From positions 7,444,501 to 7,508,500 of the forward strand of contig NW_027395283.1 of assembly GCF_027580225.2 (NCBI RefSeq): DNA of 64,000 bases, in the 5' to 3' direction. Source of the stretch: Misgurnus anguillicaudatus. Taxonomy: Eukaryota; Chordata; Actinopteri; Cypriniformes; Cobitidae. Shown piece by piece: positions 11,836 through 22,557 of this stretch. Under the pieces are notes generated by a model, which did no database searches, was not told the DNA's origin, and saw nothing but the letters and a program-made list of their open reading frames with translations. Each line of letters opens with the position of its first letter. The first letter of the stretch is position 1. The translations under genes and the position numbers were made by a program.

Positions 11836-13445
11836 TTGGAGAAATTTTTTTGGCCTAAGCTGAAGCGGGATATATCTGTATATATTAAAACCTGCCACAC
11901 TTGTCAGTTGACTGGCAAACCAAATCAGACATTAAAACCAGCGCCACTCTATCCTATTCCAGTGATGAATCAGCCATTTGAATATTTAGTTGTGGATTGT
12001 GTGGGTCCATTGCCCAAGTCTAGAGCTGGTAGTAAGTATTTACTTACCGTAATGTGTCAGACAACCAGGTTTCCGGCTGCTTATCCTTTACGTTCCATTA
12101 CGGCAAAAACTGTGTTAAAAGCTTTGACACAGTTTATTTCTTTGTTTGGAATCCCTAAAGTCATTCAGACAGATCAGGGATCAAGCTTTACTTCGAAGAT
12201 ATTTGCTCAAATTTTACAGCAGCTGCAAATCAAACATCACAAAGCTAGCGCCTACCATGCGCAAAGTCAGGGGGCACTAGAGCGCTTCCATCAAACTCTG
12301 AAGTCCCTTTTAAGATCTTTCTGTACACACATGAAGGCGGACTGGGAAGATGGTTTACCCTGGCTTTTAATGGCTGCTAGGGAAGCTTCCCAAGAGAGCA
12401 CTGGGTTTAGTCCAAATGAACTTGTGTTTGGGCATTCAGTGCGGAGTCTGATGTTGTTATTGTCTGAAGATTTGAAGGGTGTTGATCCACCAGAAAATTT
12501 GTTGAACTATGTGAGTGATTTTCGCAGGAGATTATATGAATCTTGTGCACAGGCTAAAGTGAACCTCGGGCGTTCGCAAGATAAAATGAAACAGCTTTTT
12601 GATCGTAGAGCAGAACTCAGAGTTTTTCAACCAGGTGACCAGGTAGTGGCTTTGATTCCAGTTGTGGGATCCCCTTTTCAAGCAAAGTTTCAAGGCCCTT
12701 ATACTGTGTTACAACAGATTTCAAATTTGAATTATTTGATTGAAACTCCCGATAGGAGGAAGAAAACTCATGTGGCTCATGTAAATCTTTTGAAACCCTA
12801 TTATGCACCTGATGGTGTTAAAGATTTAGTCTTACCCTCTGAAAACTTAAAGAGTTTACAAGTGAAGCCAGTACTCTCTGCTGAAGTAGAGAAAAAAGCA
12901 TGTTCAGTTGATGCTGCTTCTGTGCCTCTTGTGGATGAGGAACTGGAAATTGACGAGTCGGTGACCCAAGGCTGTTTAAATAACACAGAAACCCTTGGAA
13001 AGTTAGGGTCGATGTTAAAGCATCTCTCTGTTGACCAATGTTCTGATATTACTACTTTAATGAATGAATATGTGACTCTTTTTCCAGATACTCCCACCCA
13101 GACAAATCTCCTTCAGCATGATATTGATGTGGGGGATGCCAAACCTGTGCGTCAGCAATATTACCATGTACCCTTCGACAAAAAGCGAAAGTTAGAGTCT
13201 GAGGTTGAGTATTTGTTAAGAAATGGTTTGGCGGAGCCGTCTTTTTCAAGCTTGGCATCCCCTTGCATACTGGTTAATAAAGCCGATGGCTCTTATAGAT
13301 TTTGTACAGATTATAGGAAGGTGAATGCATTAACTAAACCTGACTCGTTTCCGTTACCGAGAATCGATGATTGCATCGATCAAGTTGGATCTGCCACTTA
13401 TGTTAGCAAATTTGATTTGCTAAAAGGCTACTGGCAGGTGCCTTT
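11836..13445 (+). pseudogene. Integrase core followed by RT N-terminal half
   Basis: The reading opens at a TTG because of the upstream frame break. The CHTC half of the HHCC finger comes first. The DDE core shows VVDCVGPL, IQTDQGSSF and GALERFHQTL. A GPY-type C-terminal segment (FQGPYTVLQQISNLNYLIETP) follows about 150 residues later. After a linker, RT begins with DYRKVNALT and SKFDLLKGYWQVP. The frame is cut at 13446 by the hAT insertion and RT resumes at 21219. Integrase strand transfer and reverse transcription are family functions. The integrase-then-RT order is read directly from one ORF. Confidence 0.9.
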
Positions 13446-13779
13446 CAGAGGTGGGTAGAGTACCCAAAATCTGTACTCAAGTAAAAGTACAAGTACTTAT
13501 ACAAAAATGTACTCAAGTAAAAGTAAAAGTATCAATCTAATTATTTACTTGAGTAAGAGTAAAAAAGTATTAGATGAAAAAACTACTCAAGTAGTTAGTT
13601 AATCGTTACTTCTGATCTGATAGAGAAGTAATAATAATAATAAGTTTATTTTATATAGCGCCTTTCTCAAACCCAAGGTCGCTTTACATTGAAGTAGAAA
13701 CATACAGTCAGATAAACATTACACATGAAACAAAGAAATTGAATACAACTAACAAAACAACAAACATTTAGTTAACAGA

Positions 13780-16700
13780 CTATGAAATGTGTGGAGAGAA
13801 GTGTTCGTTAAACAGAAATGTCTTGAGATGGGTTTTAAAGAAAGGAAGAGAAGTACTGTCACGTAGGGGTTGTGGGAGGGAGTTCCAGAGTTTTGGTGCC
13901 TGGGCGCTGAAAGACCTTCCACCAACGGTGGAAAGTCTAGTGCGGGGAATGAGAAGGAGGTTTTGGTCAGATGATCTGAGCAGGCGGGGGGGAGTGTAAG
14001 AATTTAAGAGGTTGCAAATGTATGGAGGAGCAAGGTTATGGAGGGCTTTGAAGGTGAGTAGTAGTACTTTGTATGTGATCCGGGATGAAACTGGTAGCCA
14101 GTGAAGCTGATGGAGAATAGGGGTGATATGGGCAGATCTTTTTGTATGTGTAAGTAGCCTGGCTGCAGAGTTTTGAATATATTGCAATCTTTGAAGGGAT
14201 TTGGTGGGGAGACCGAGGAAAAGTGAGTTACAGTAGTCTAAGCGGGACATGACGAAGGAGTGAACCAGGGTCTGTGCATCACTGACAGGAAGGAAGGGTC
14301 GAATGCGGGCAATGTTACGGAGGTGAAAGAAGGCAGTTTTTGTGACTGATTTGATATGATGGTCAAAACTGAGAGTGGAGTCAAATGTAATCCCAAGGTT
14401 TTTGACAGTCGCGGTAGAGTGAACAGGTGAATCATCAATATTAAGGGTGAAGGTGTATGGTTTGGTGAGCATGCTTTTAGGGCCAACCAGCAGAATTTCA
14501 GTTTTATCTGTGTTTAGTTTAAGAAAGTTATTTTGCATCCATGTTTTTAAATCAGAGAGACAGTCAGTGAGTGAGTGCGGGGGGGGATCAGAGGGTGAAG
14601 TAGTGGTAAGATACAGTTGAATGTCATCTGCATAGCAGTGGAAATTTAGACCGTGGCTGCGAATAATCTGACCAATAGGGAAGATGTATATGAGAAAAAG
14701 GAGTGGCCCGAGAACAGAACCCTGAGGGACACCACGAGTGACTGAGGACTGGGAAGACTTATGTGAACCAAGTGCAACAAATTGCTTCCTGTTTGTGAGG
14801 TATGATTGGAACCAATTTAGGGCTTTGCCAGAAACACCAATAGCAGACAGACGGGAGATTAAGACATTGTGATTTATTGTGTCAAATGCAGCACTAAGAT
14901 CGAGAAGGATGAGAATATTAAGTGAGCCGGAGTCCACAGACAGAAGAAGATCGTTGACTATGCGTAGTAGGGCAGTCTCTGTGCTATGAAACGGGCGGAA
15001 ACCAGATTGAAAAGGCTCATACAGGTTGTGATGGTGTAGAAAAGTGTGAAGTTGTGATGCCACCACTTTTTCTAATACCTTAGCCAGAAAGGGGAGGTTG
15101 GAGATAGGACGGTAGTTTAGCAGTGATGTAGGGTCAGAATTTGGTTTTTTGAGAATGGGTGTAATTACAGCGGTTTTGAGTGCAGCAGGGACATTACCAG
15201 AATTGAGACAGGCATTTATAATCAGAGTAATGGGTTCAGCTAGGGATATGACACAGGCCTTTAGTAAAGGGGTGGGGACAGGATCGAGCTGACAGGTTGA
15301 AGAGTTAGACTTAACAATGATGTCGGTGATAGTGGTAGAGTCAATAGCTGTAAATTGGGAGAGCTGTGGGCCCAAGGGCGGAGGAGTAGTTTGTGAGCTG
15401 ACATGGGTGCTAAAGGTGTTATAAATTTGGGTGATTTTGTCATCAAAGAACTGTAAGAAAACCTGGCATTGTTCAGGGGTTTTAGAGCATGCAATGACAG
15501 GGGGTTTCAGAAGTTTGTCTACAGTCCTAAATAAGGTTTTTGGCCTGGACAGGGAGGAGGTGATGAGTGATGAGTAGTAGTTTGAGCGGGCAGTGTTGAG
15601 GGCATCCCTATAGGTCTGGGTATGTTCAGTGTAGAGCAAAGAATGGATTGTAAGGCCAGTTTTTTTATATAGCCGTTCAAGACGGCGGCCATTTGCCTTT
15701 AGATGCCTGAGCTCAGGGGTAAACCAGGGACACCTACGGTTTATTGGGACAAGCCTAGACCTGACAGGGGCTAAGCCATCAAGCAGGATGTTCAGGGAGT
15801 CATTATACATTTTAACCAGGTTATCCGGGGATGAGTTCTCATCCAGGGCAGATAATGGTGAGGCCTGTATGGAGGCAGCTAGCATACTGTTGTCAATTGA
15901 CCTGATATTACGACCAGTAATAGTTGTTTTCTCAGAGGAGGTTGAAGTTTTGACAGAATGAAAACAGCATTCAATTAACTTATGGTCAGATATACCAGAG
16001 AGGGAACCAGAAACAGAGATGTCATCAATGCCAGAGGAGCAGAGCCGATCAAGAGTGTGGCCATGGTTATGGGTAGGAAAATCAACATGCTGTGTTAGAT
16101 TAAAACAGTCCAACACAGAGTTAAACTCAGAGGTGTAAGAGCAATTAACATCCACATGTATGTTAAAATCCCCTAACATAATCATGGCAGAGCAGAGAGA
16201 TGAGATAACAGTGAGAAGTTCATTCAATTCAGACAGAAAATTAACAGATGGTTTTGGGGGGCGGTAGATTAACAGTAGTAAAATGGGTATGGTGATAACA
16301 ACCTTCACAGCAATGTATTCAAAAGATGTCACTTCAAATGGCCTGAGTTCTTTAACAGTCAGATCGGAGCGGTGTACTACTGCCAACCCGCCTCCTCTCC
16401 CTACCAATCTTGGTTTGGCTATATAACAATAGCCAGGGGGAGTCAGCATATTTAAATGAATACAATCGCCAGGTTGCTGCCAAGTCTCTGAGATACAAAA
16501 CAAATTCAATTTTTTCTCAAGGATAAGATCATTTATTATGGATGTTTTGTTTGTGATTGATCGCGCATTTAGAAGAGAAATGTTAAAGTTCTGATTTGAC
16601 GTCGAGGGAGCTGCTGACAGTCTGGTGGGATAACGCAGGTTTTCGAAGTTAATTCCACTGTTCTTATGCTGGTGGCGCCTACAGCGATCGGGCGTGAACG

Positions 16701-16992
16701 TAGATGGAATTGGCGCATCATGTCCATAAATAAGAGTCGGTCTTCTTTTACCGCGATGAATATAGCGTGGACGACGAGTAATACCGAGCGAGCTACAGAG
16801 TTTATACAGCGTTGAATCCAAAGGGGTGTAGCAGCGTAGAAGTTTGAGAGAAGTGGGGGTGTAAACATACTCCATTTCCAAATTGTAAAAAATACACACA
16901 CACAGTATAGAGCAAGCTGAGAGGACTTTAGTACAAGTGCCAGCGGAGAACATGACAGCGACACGGCAAAGTTTCCACAAGTAACTCTGCAA
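13780..16992 (-). CDS. L2 LINE endonuclease / reverse transcriptase ORF, uninterrupted
   Basis: 1070 codons without a stop. After a leader of about 135 residues comes an APE-type endonuclease with LLNARSITNK, ISETW, LGDFNIHVD and SDHKLIE. The RT domain follows, with NYRPISNLPFLAKVLEKVV, GFRPFHSTETALL, LDLSAAFDTINH, GVPQGSVLGPLLFLIYI and the catalytic CYADDIQLY. A C-terminal region with RLDYCNSLFLGLP and LHWLPV is typical of L2/CR1 elements in fish. The encoded enzyme nicks target DNA and copies the RNA at that site. An intact frame suggests recent activity. The exact start codon is not fixed; I take the first ATG of the open frame. Confidence 0.92.
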   Translation of the reverse strand: MQSYLWKLCRVAVMFSAGTCTKVLSACSILCVCIFYNLEMEYVYTPTSLKLLRCYTPLDSTLYKLCSSLGITRRPRYIHRGKRRPTLIYGHDAPIPSTFTPDRCRRHQHKNSGINFENLRYPTRLSAAPSTSNQNFNISLLNARSITNKTSIINDLILEKKLNLFCISETWQQPGDCIHLNMLTPPGYCYIAKPRLVGRGGGLAVVHRSDLTVKELRPFEVTSFEYIAVKVVITIPILLLLIYRPPKPSVNFLSELNELLTVISSLCSAMIMLGDFNIHVDVNCSYTSEFNSVLDCFNLTQHVDFPTHNHGHTLDRLCSSGIDDISVSGSLSGISDHKLIECCFHSVKTSTSSEKTTITGRNIRSIDNSMLAASIQASPLSALDENSSPDNLVKMYNDSLNILLDGLAPVRSRLVPINRRCPWFTPELRHLKANGRRLERLYKKTGLTIHSLLYTEHTQTYRDALNTARSNYYSSLITSSLSRPKTLFRTVDKLLKPPVIACSKTPEQCQVFLQFFDDKITQIYNTFSTHVSSQTTPPPLGPQLSQFTAIDSTTITDIIVKSNSSTCQLDPVPTPLLKACVISLAEPITLIINACLNSGNVPAALKTAVITPILKKPNSDPTSLLNYRPISNLPFLAKVLEKVVASQLHTFLHHHNLYEPFQSGFRPFHSTETALLRIVNDLLLSVDSGSLNILILLDLSAAFDTINHNVLISRLSAIGVSGKALNWFQSYLTNRKQFVALGSHKSSQSSVTRGVPQGSVLGPLLFLIYIFPIGQIIRSHGLNFHCYADDIQLYLTTTSPSDPPPHSLTDCLSDLKTWMQNNFLKLNTDKTEILLVGPKSMLTKPYTFTLNIDDSPVHSTATVKNLGITFDSTLSFDHHIKSVTKTAFFHLRNIARIRPFLPVSDAQTLVHSFVMSRLDYCNSLFLGLPTKSLQRLQYIQNSAARLLTHTKRSAHITPILHQLHWLPVSSRITYKVLLLTFKALHNLAPPYICNLLNSYTPPRLLRSSDQNLLLIPRTRLSTVGGRSFSAQAPKLWNSLPQPLRDSTSLPFFKTHLKTFLFNEHFSPHIS

Positions 16993-17303
16993 ACGTAAAT
17001 GCTACAATGCTAACATGAATAGCTCACAACACAAACAGTAGGGTTTACACAGGCAACACAACCACAACCCGCTAAAGCTACATGTTAGCCAACCAGGCTC
17101 ACATCACACACCAGTCCGCGAAGTAATCAGCGTATATTAGTACGCAAACCACAAAACAGACCGGGGACAACAATGAGACAAGTGGGTCACAACACACTTA
17201 CCACAAAGTAGTCGCAGTGAAGGGAGAGAGGAAGAAAGCTCATGCAGAAAAGGAGCCGGTGTGCTGGTCCGTAGCAAAACAGAACGAGTGTGTTTTCAGG
17301 TGT

Positions 17304-17460
17304 ATTAAAGTTTGTAGCAGAGGTCCACGGATGAAAGTTTGTAGCAGTAGTCCACAGATTGAAAGTTTGTAGCAATAGTCCACGGATTGAGAGTTTGTAG
17401 GAATAATCCACAGTAGTCCACGGAAGGAAAGTTTGTAGCAATAATCCACGGATTGACACA
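17304..17460 (-). repeat. Minisatellite in the L2 5' leader
   Basis: About five or six imperfect units of roughly 26-30 bp, each with GTTTGTAGCA and a GTCCACGGATTGA-like half. The overlapping open frames here are products of the repeat and not genes. Confidence 0.8.
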
Positions 17461-17885
17461 AGCAGCGATGCTTCCGGGAAAATTCGGGAAGAGCTGAGAA
17501 ATGATACGATCCACAAGAGTAGTTCAACAAAAAATAAAAAATAGTCCAGCAGGGCAAGAAAGCCCCGGTTTATAGTGGCAGGCACACGTAGATAGATCAA
17601 CACAACGAAGTCCAACAGAAGAAAATAGACGAGAACAGTAGAGACCGGCGAGCAGCGGCAGACACACACGCACAGCGTTCACTCAACCGGAAGTCCTTGC
17701 GAAAGAGAAATCAGACGATCAAAATCAAAAAGCGCAAAAGCACTGAATTTCAGACTTCTTGGAGGGTTTTCACAAACCTCTCCTTAAGAGTCTCATTGTT
17801 CTGCTTATATACAAGTAAAGCAGCCTATCTCAGTCCTGCAATGGGTACATTAACATCACATAATGTGTCGTTTGAGAAAAAATCT

Positions 17886-17886
<1 letters not shown>

Positions 17887-17920
<34 letters not shown>

Positions 17921-18213
17921 TCTGGTTTCCATGTTTTGTGGGGACATTCCATAGGCGTAATGCATTTTATACCGTACAAACTGTATATTCTATTCCCCTT
18001 ACCTACCCCATTCCCTAACCCCAACCATCACAGAAACCCTTCTCCTACTTCACATTTTGAAGATATATCATTTTGTTTGATTTATAAGCTTGTTTCCTCA
18101 TGGGGACATCAAAATGTCCCCACAAGGTCACAAAAACACTGGTATTCCTATCTTTCTGGGGACAATTGGTCCCCACAACGTGATAATTACCAGGTACACA
18201 CACACACACACAC
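17887..18213. mobile_element. Short dispersed repeat between two (CA)n tracts
   Basis: (AC)n at 17889-17919 and again near 18196-18213 flank a segment with TGTGGGGACATTCCATAGG at the left and GGGGACAATTGGTCCCCACA at the right. The inner GGGGAC/GTCCCC motifs are inverted. I recognise this as a common teleost dispersed repeat but cannot name its superfamily. Lies within the outer hAT. Confidence 0.6.
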
Positions 18214-18530
18214 AGATGTTTTTCTGACGGTTAACTCTGTATTTATTTTCATGTTCACAACACAAACTTGTCAGCGTCTGCCTTTAAACATGCAAACAGT
18301 AAACAAATAAGAACGTGTGTGTCTGTTTGTTATCATGTTTTTATATGAATAGGTTATTTTCATTGCCATTAAAGTGCAATTACTGAACATAAACAGGAGC
18401 TTAATAAAAATGATCATTTTAGAATTTCATATGGAACTTATCTGTTTTTGCAAATCATCTCTACATTTATTATAATATATAATACATGTTTCTTTCAAAT
18501 CAAACTTTATTCTTTTATTTTTATTCATTC

Positions 18531-20447
18531 TGTCAGGGTTTTAGTTCTGTTTAGTTTGTTTCAATTCATGTTCATCATTGCTTCTTGTGTTTGTTACCTT
18601 TAATTAGTCTCACCTGTGTTTGTTAATCATTATCATTAGTTACAGCTGCTTGTCATTAACACTCACCCTTTATAGTTTTCCCTCATGTGCCTTTCCATTG
18701 TCTGATCTCGTCTGTATGTACCCTTGTCATCGTGTTTTGCTGTCCATCGTGATTAAAGTCCTGTAAGTTTTATATTCCTGCGTGTTTGTCATCTTTTAGT
18801 TAAGAGAACTGTGACAGAAGATCAGACCAAACGTTTGTGGCGTGTTAGTTTTCCCCTCCGTGTTTCAAGTTAGAGTTTTTTGTTTTCCGAAAAATCAGTT
18901 TCGTTTTTAGCTTTATTTATGGATTTTTCGTTTAAACAATCACTCGGTTTGGAGCAGGGAGACCGTCCGATCACTTCGGACGGTCCAACGGACCATCGCC
19001 ACCCCCAGAGACCAGACGGATCTTACCCTACCTGGAACTCCTGCCCACCGCAGGTGGAGAACCCGGCAGTGCGACCTGCGAGCCAGAGCTTCCCTCGGAG
19101 CCCAGCGTCGCCGAAACCCCGGATGTTCCCCCTGACCAGGTTGCGTGACCAGAGTTTCCGGGGTGCCGCCGCGGGAGCTGCAAATGACGTCAGGGAGGAC
19201 GTCCATCTCCCCGCCGCTGAGGGTGAGCCAATAATGGTCCCTGGGGTTTATAACATCTGCTCGGATTGTGCTTTGGACTTTTCCCACCCCTCATCGTCAC
19301 CACTGGTTCCGTCCAGCCCGCCCCTCGTAAGTCGCTGTTGGTCAGCGCTGCCGGTCCCGTTCGGTTTCCCTTTTGGATTTCCCGCACCAGCCAATCCGAA
19401 GCTACGTCAGCGGACACAGCGTCACACCTCAGCTCATCCTCAGCGCGTCATCGGCGCTGGTTCGTCAGAGCCGAGGTGTGCCTCTCTGCCCACTGTCTCG
19501 GGGGTTTCTCCAGTTCTCCTCCCCCGCTCCCTGAGACCTAGAGGTCGCCTCGGCTCGTCGGACCAGCGGCCTCGCTTCAGGTCTCACCTCCCTCCTCTCC
19601 GTCAGCTCCCGTCCCCACTACGACGTCACCAGGCTTCGGTCACCCCTCTGGTTCCGCCCCTGGTCAGTCGTCGTCCTGCCCTCACCTCCGGGTTTTCCTC
19701 GTTCCCCTGCGTATCCCTCACTCCACCCTTCCGGCTCGCTGGGCTCCTCCTTCCTGAAGACGTCACCACGGGACTCCCTAGCTCTGGCTCCGCCTCGTGG
19801 CTCTGGAATCCTCCTGCGTCTCGGTCGGGAGACCCACCAGCTCCGCCCCGTCCCTCCGGATCCTCGGCTTCCCCCGGGTTCTCCGCTCGCGTGGCCCCGC
19901 CCTGGATCCTCCCTCCAGTGTCTACGCCGTCGTCTGTCCCCAGGGTGGGACTAAGAGACTTCCATCACCCTGGCGCCCTCCGCCAGTGTCTCCACCCTGG
20001 GGCTTTGTCTCGTCTGGTCTTTGGGTCCTGCTCTAGACCTTCCCTCACCTTTTCATCACAGTTTTTTGGACACTTTCATTTTTGTTTGTTGCTCCCTCCC
20101 ATTCGCCTATATTGTTGTTTCATCTACGGCGCGAGGTCGCGCCTACCGGGAGGGGGCGTACTGTCAGGGTTTTAGTTCTGTTTAGTTTGTTTCAATTCAT
20201 GTTCATCATTGCTTCTTGTGTTTGTTACCTTTAATTAGTCTCACCTGTGTTTGTTAATCATTATCATTAGTTACAGCTGCTTGTCATTAACACTCACCCT
20301 TTATAGTTTTCCCTCATGTGCCTGTCCATTGTCTGATCTCGTCTGTATGTACCCTTGTCATCGTGTTTTGCTGTCCATCGTGATTAAAGTCCTGTAAGTT
20401 TTATATTCCTGCGTGTTTGTCATCTTTTAGTTAAGAGAACTGTGACA
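18531..20447 (+). mobile_element. Non-autonomous LTR retrotransposon (LARD-like)
   Basis: Two 286-bp LTRs (18531-18816 and 20162-20447) starting TGTCAGGGTTTTAG and ending ACTGTGACA, with one visible difference, and a perfect 5-bp duplication CATTC (18526-18530, 20448-20452). A purine-rich tract GGGAGGGGGCGTAC precedes the 3' LTR as polypurine tract. The 1.35-kb interior has no gag or pol motif and is strikingly GC-rich compared with the surroundings. Confidence 0.9.
18880..20175 (+). other. Pro/Ser-rich open frame inside the LARD-like element
   Basis: 431 codons open with ATG, very rich in Pro, Ser and Arg, with overlapping open frames on both strands. It shows no zinc knuckle, protease, RT or integrase motif. 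A long open frame in a GC-rich stretch can arise by composition alone, because stop codons are AT-rich. It may be a relic coding region, captured host sequence, or not coding. It ends inside the 3' LTR, which argues against a functional stop. Confidence 0.4.
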
Positions 20448-20452
20448 CATTC

Positions 20453-21190
20453 ATTCTTTAGGAAGGATTTAAATAAAATACAATCCCGTTTTTATTTGAA
20501 TGTATTTTCTACACATTAGTGAGGTGTCCGGATTTGTGTATAAATGCAGTCATTACATTATGCTGTTGAGTTTGTTTAGTTGTGGGGAAATTATATGGAA
20601 ATGTGCAGATGTGAATGTGCTGTTTGTATGGTTTAACTTACATTAGGATTTTTAATCGCTTGCACAAGAGTGCATATGGCAAAAAACTCGGACAGTGTGT
20701 GAAATGACCATTAATAGTGTTCAAATAGACATACTGTGACACTTACTTCAGGCTGGATCTTGAATTCCTGTATGCTGAGATGTCAGCTCGTTTAGTGAAC
20801 AAAGCATGCATCACATTATGAAACTATTCTTTTTGACCTCTTGGAGTGAAAACATAGACTGAACTTGAAGCCACGCATGATCTGCCTCCGATAACTCGCA
20901 CAATGCACACGCGCCCTCATCTGCTTCTCCTATCATCTACGCGGCCGCGCGCGCTAAAAGGGTGCAACTTTCGAACACGCCCTATAAACTTTAAAATACA
21001 TATATATATTCATTAATTATTACCATTTGACAGTAGCGCAGTAACGCCGCCGAATGTAGCGAAGTAAAAGTACAGTTTTTTCACTAGAAATGTACTTGAG
21101 TAAGAGTAAAAGTACCCATCCTTAAATTTACTCTAAAAGTACTAGTTACCCGAAAAATGTACTCAAGTAAATGTAACAAAGTAAATGTAA
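20453..21190. other. Interior of the outer hAT; no gene seen
   Basis: Between the LARD-like element and the hAT right end. It includes a GC-rich patch near 20930-20960 and the subterminal TACTTGAGTAA-type repeats near 21080-21170. No transposase motif. Confidence 0.5.
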
Positions 21191-21218
21191 TTCGTTACTA
21201 CCCACCTCTGGTGCATTT

Positions 21219-22098
21219 AACACCTAGAGCCCAAGAAATATCTGCATTTGTAATTCCATCAGGATTATATTCCTATAAAGTTATGAGTTTTGGTCTTAGG
21301 AGCGCTCCCGCAACATTCCAACGACTAATGAACAGAGTTATTGGAGGCATAGAAGGGTGTGCTGTATACTTAGACGATGTAGTCGTCTGTAGTGATACTT
21401 GGGCGGAACATCTAATTCGGATTAGGGCTTTGTTTGATCGGTTGGTTGATGCTAATCTTACTGTTAATTTGCGCAAATGTGAATTTGCTAAGGCCACTAT
21501 TACATATCTTGTAAAGGTTGTAGGCCAAGGTCACGTCCAACCGGTCCGTGCTAAAGTGGTTGCTATCGATCAGTTCCCTACCCCTACGGTGGTAGCTCCA
21601 CTTACCAACCTCCTTCGACACAAGGTCAAATTTGATTGGTCCACTGTGTGTCAGAGAGCATTTGAGGATGTTAAATCTCTCCTCACTGTGTCCCCAGTGT
21701 TGGCTGCACCCAAGTTGGATAAGCCATTTAAATTACAGGTTAACGCAAGTAATGTAGGAGCGGGATCGGTCCTACTCCAAACCTCAGATGATGTTGTGGA
21801 TTGTGTTGTGGGGTACTTTTCCAAAAAGTTTAATTCTTACCAACTGAATTACTCTGTGATAGAGAAAGAAGCTTTGGCTCTGATCTGGGCACTGAAGCAT
21901 TTTGATGTTTATGTGGGTTCCTGTGGAGAACGTTTGGTGGTATATACCGATCACAATCCTCTCACATTTCTTCATTCTTTACAGAATCCAAATCAGAGAC
22001 TCATGAGGTGGTGTATCTTTCTGCAGGGATATCACCTTGATATAAGACACATTAAGGGAACTGACAACGTGATTGCGGATGCTCTGTCACGGGTATAA
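21219..22098 (+). pseudogene. RT C-terminal half and RNase H of the Gmr1-like element
   Basis: Resumes RT exactly after the hAT target duplication. It shows FGLRSAPATFQRLMN and the catalytic YLDDVVV, then the RNase H region with VGYFSKKFNSYQLNYSVIEKEALAL and the final IKGTDNVIADALSRV before the stop. Two faults stand out. The first RNase H acidic position reads LQVNASN instead of the usual VDAS. About twenty residues usually present between the RT thumb and APLTNLL are missing. RNase H is followed only by a short UTR and the 3' LTR, confirming that integrase is not downstream. Confidence 0.9.
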
Positions 22099-22557
22099 TG
22101 TGAATTGTTATGCTGTGGTTTTCCTTTTTTTCTCTTTCTCCTTCCCAATCTATCTCTGATCCTAGGGCCCGAGGTTGAGGAGTGTGATGGGGACGGAATC
22201 CTGAAATTTGGAAGACTCCATGACATCATTGTATTTGGGAGTTATTTCTGTAAAGTCTTGATGTTAATTAATATTTATGGACATCCCAATTTAGTTAGTG
22301 GGGGGTTTTGGGTTTTTTGTTTTGGGTGGTAATCCTGGGTGGGGGTACACTTCAGTGTCTCTCTGCAGTCCTTGTTTTGGGGTTGTTGAGGATGCTGAGT
22401 TCAGTGTTTAAAGTTGCCCCGAGCTCGGCAAGCCACTGAAGACTAGAGAGGCCAAGGTAGAGTTTCTATTTAGGTAGGAGGTTGGGGTGTTCACTTTTGG
22501 GATTAGTTTGTTTAATTATTTTGATGCGTATATGCATCAATTTTAAGGGGGAATGTG
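22099..22557 (+). other. 3' untranslated region and polypurine tract of the Gmr1-like element
   Basis: No motif-bearing ORF. It ends with TTTTAAGGGGGAATG directly before the 3' LTR, a normal polypurine tract position. Confidence 0.6.

Larger units (their letters stand above)
13628..17703 (-). mobile_element. Full-length-looking L2-clade LINE
   Basis: About 4.1 kb on the minus strand, ending (at the left) in a TTATTATTATTA tail after GCGCTATATAAA. AGAGAA flanks both ends (13622-13627 and 17704-17709), a possible short target duplication. It has one long intact ORF (13780-16992) and a 5' leader with a minisatellite (17304-17460). Confidence 0.85.
13446..21210. mobile_element. hAT element in RT, itself hosting an L2 LINE and an LTR element
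   Basis: Ends CAGAGGTGGGTAG and CTACCCACCTCTG, with subterminal TACTCAAGTAAAAGTA repeats at both sides typical of a common fish hAT. The target duplication is GTGCCTTT (13438-13445) versus GTGCATTT (21211-21218), 7 of 8. Removing the insert rejoins the RT frame. The native hAT sequence is only about 0.18 kb at the left, the 17.7-18.5-kb block, and 0.76 kb at the right; I see no transposase. Confidence 0.88.

Noticed and set aside
17187..17669. 160-codon minus-strand ORF with repeated peptide units
   Set aside because: It is the translation of the minisatellite in the L2 5' leader, and three frames are open there.
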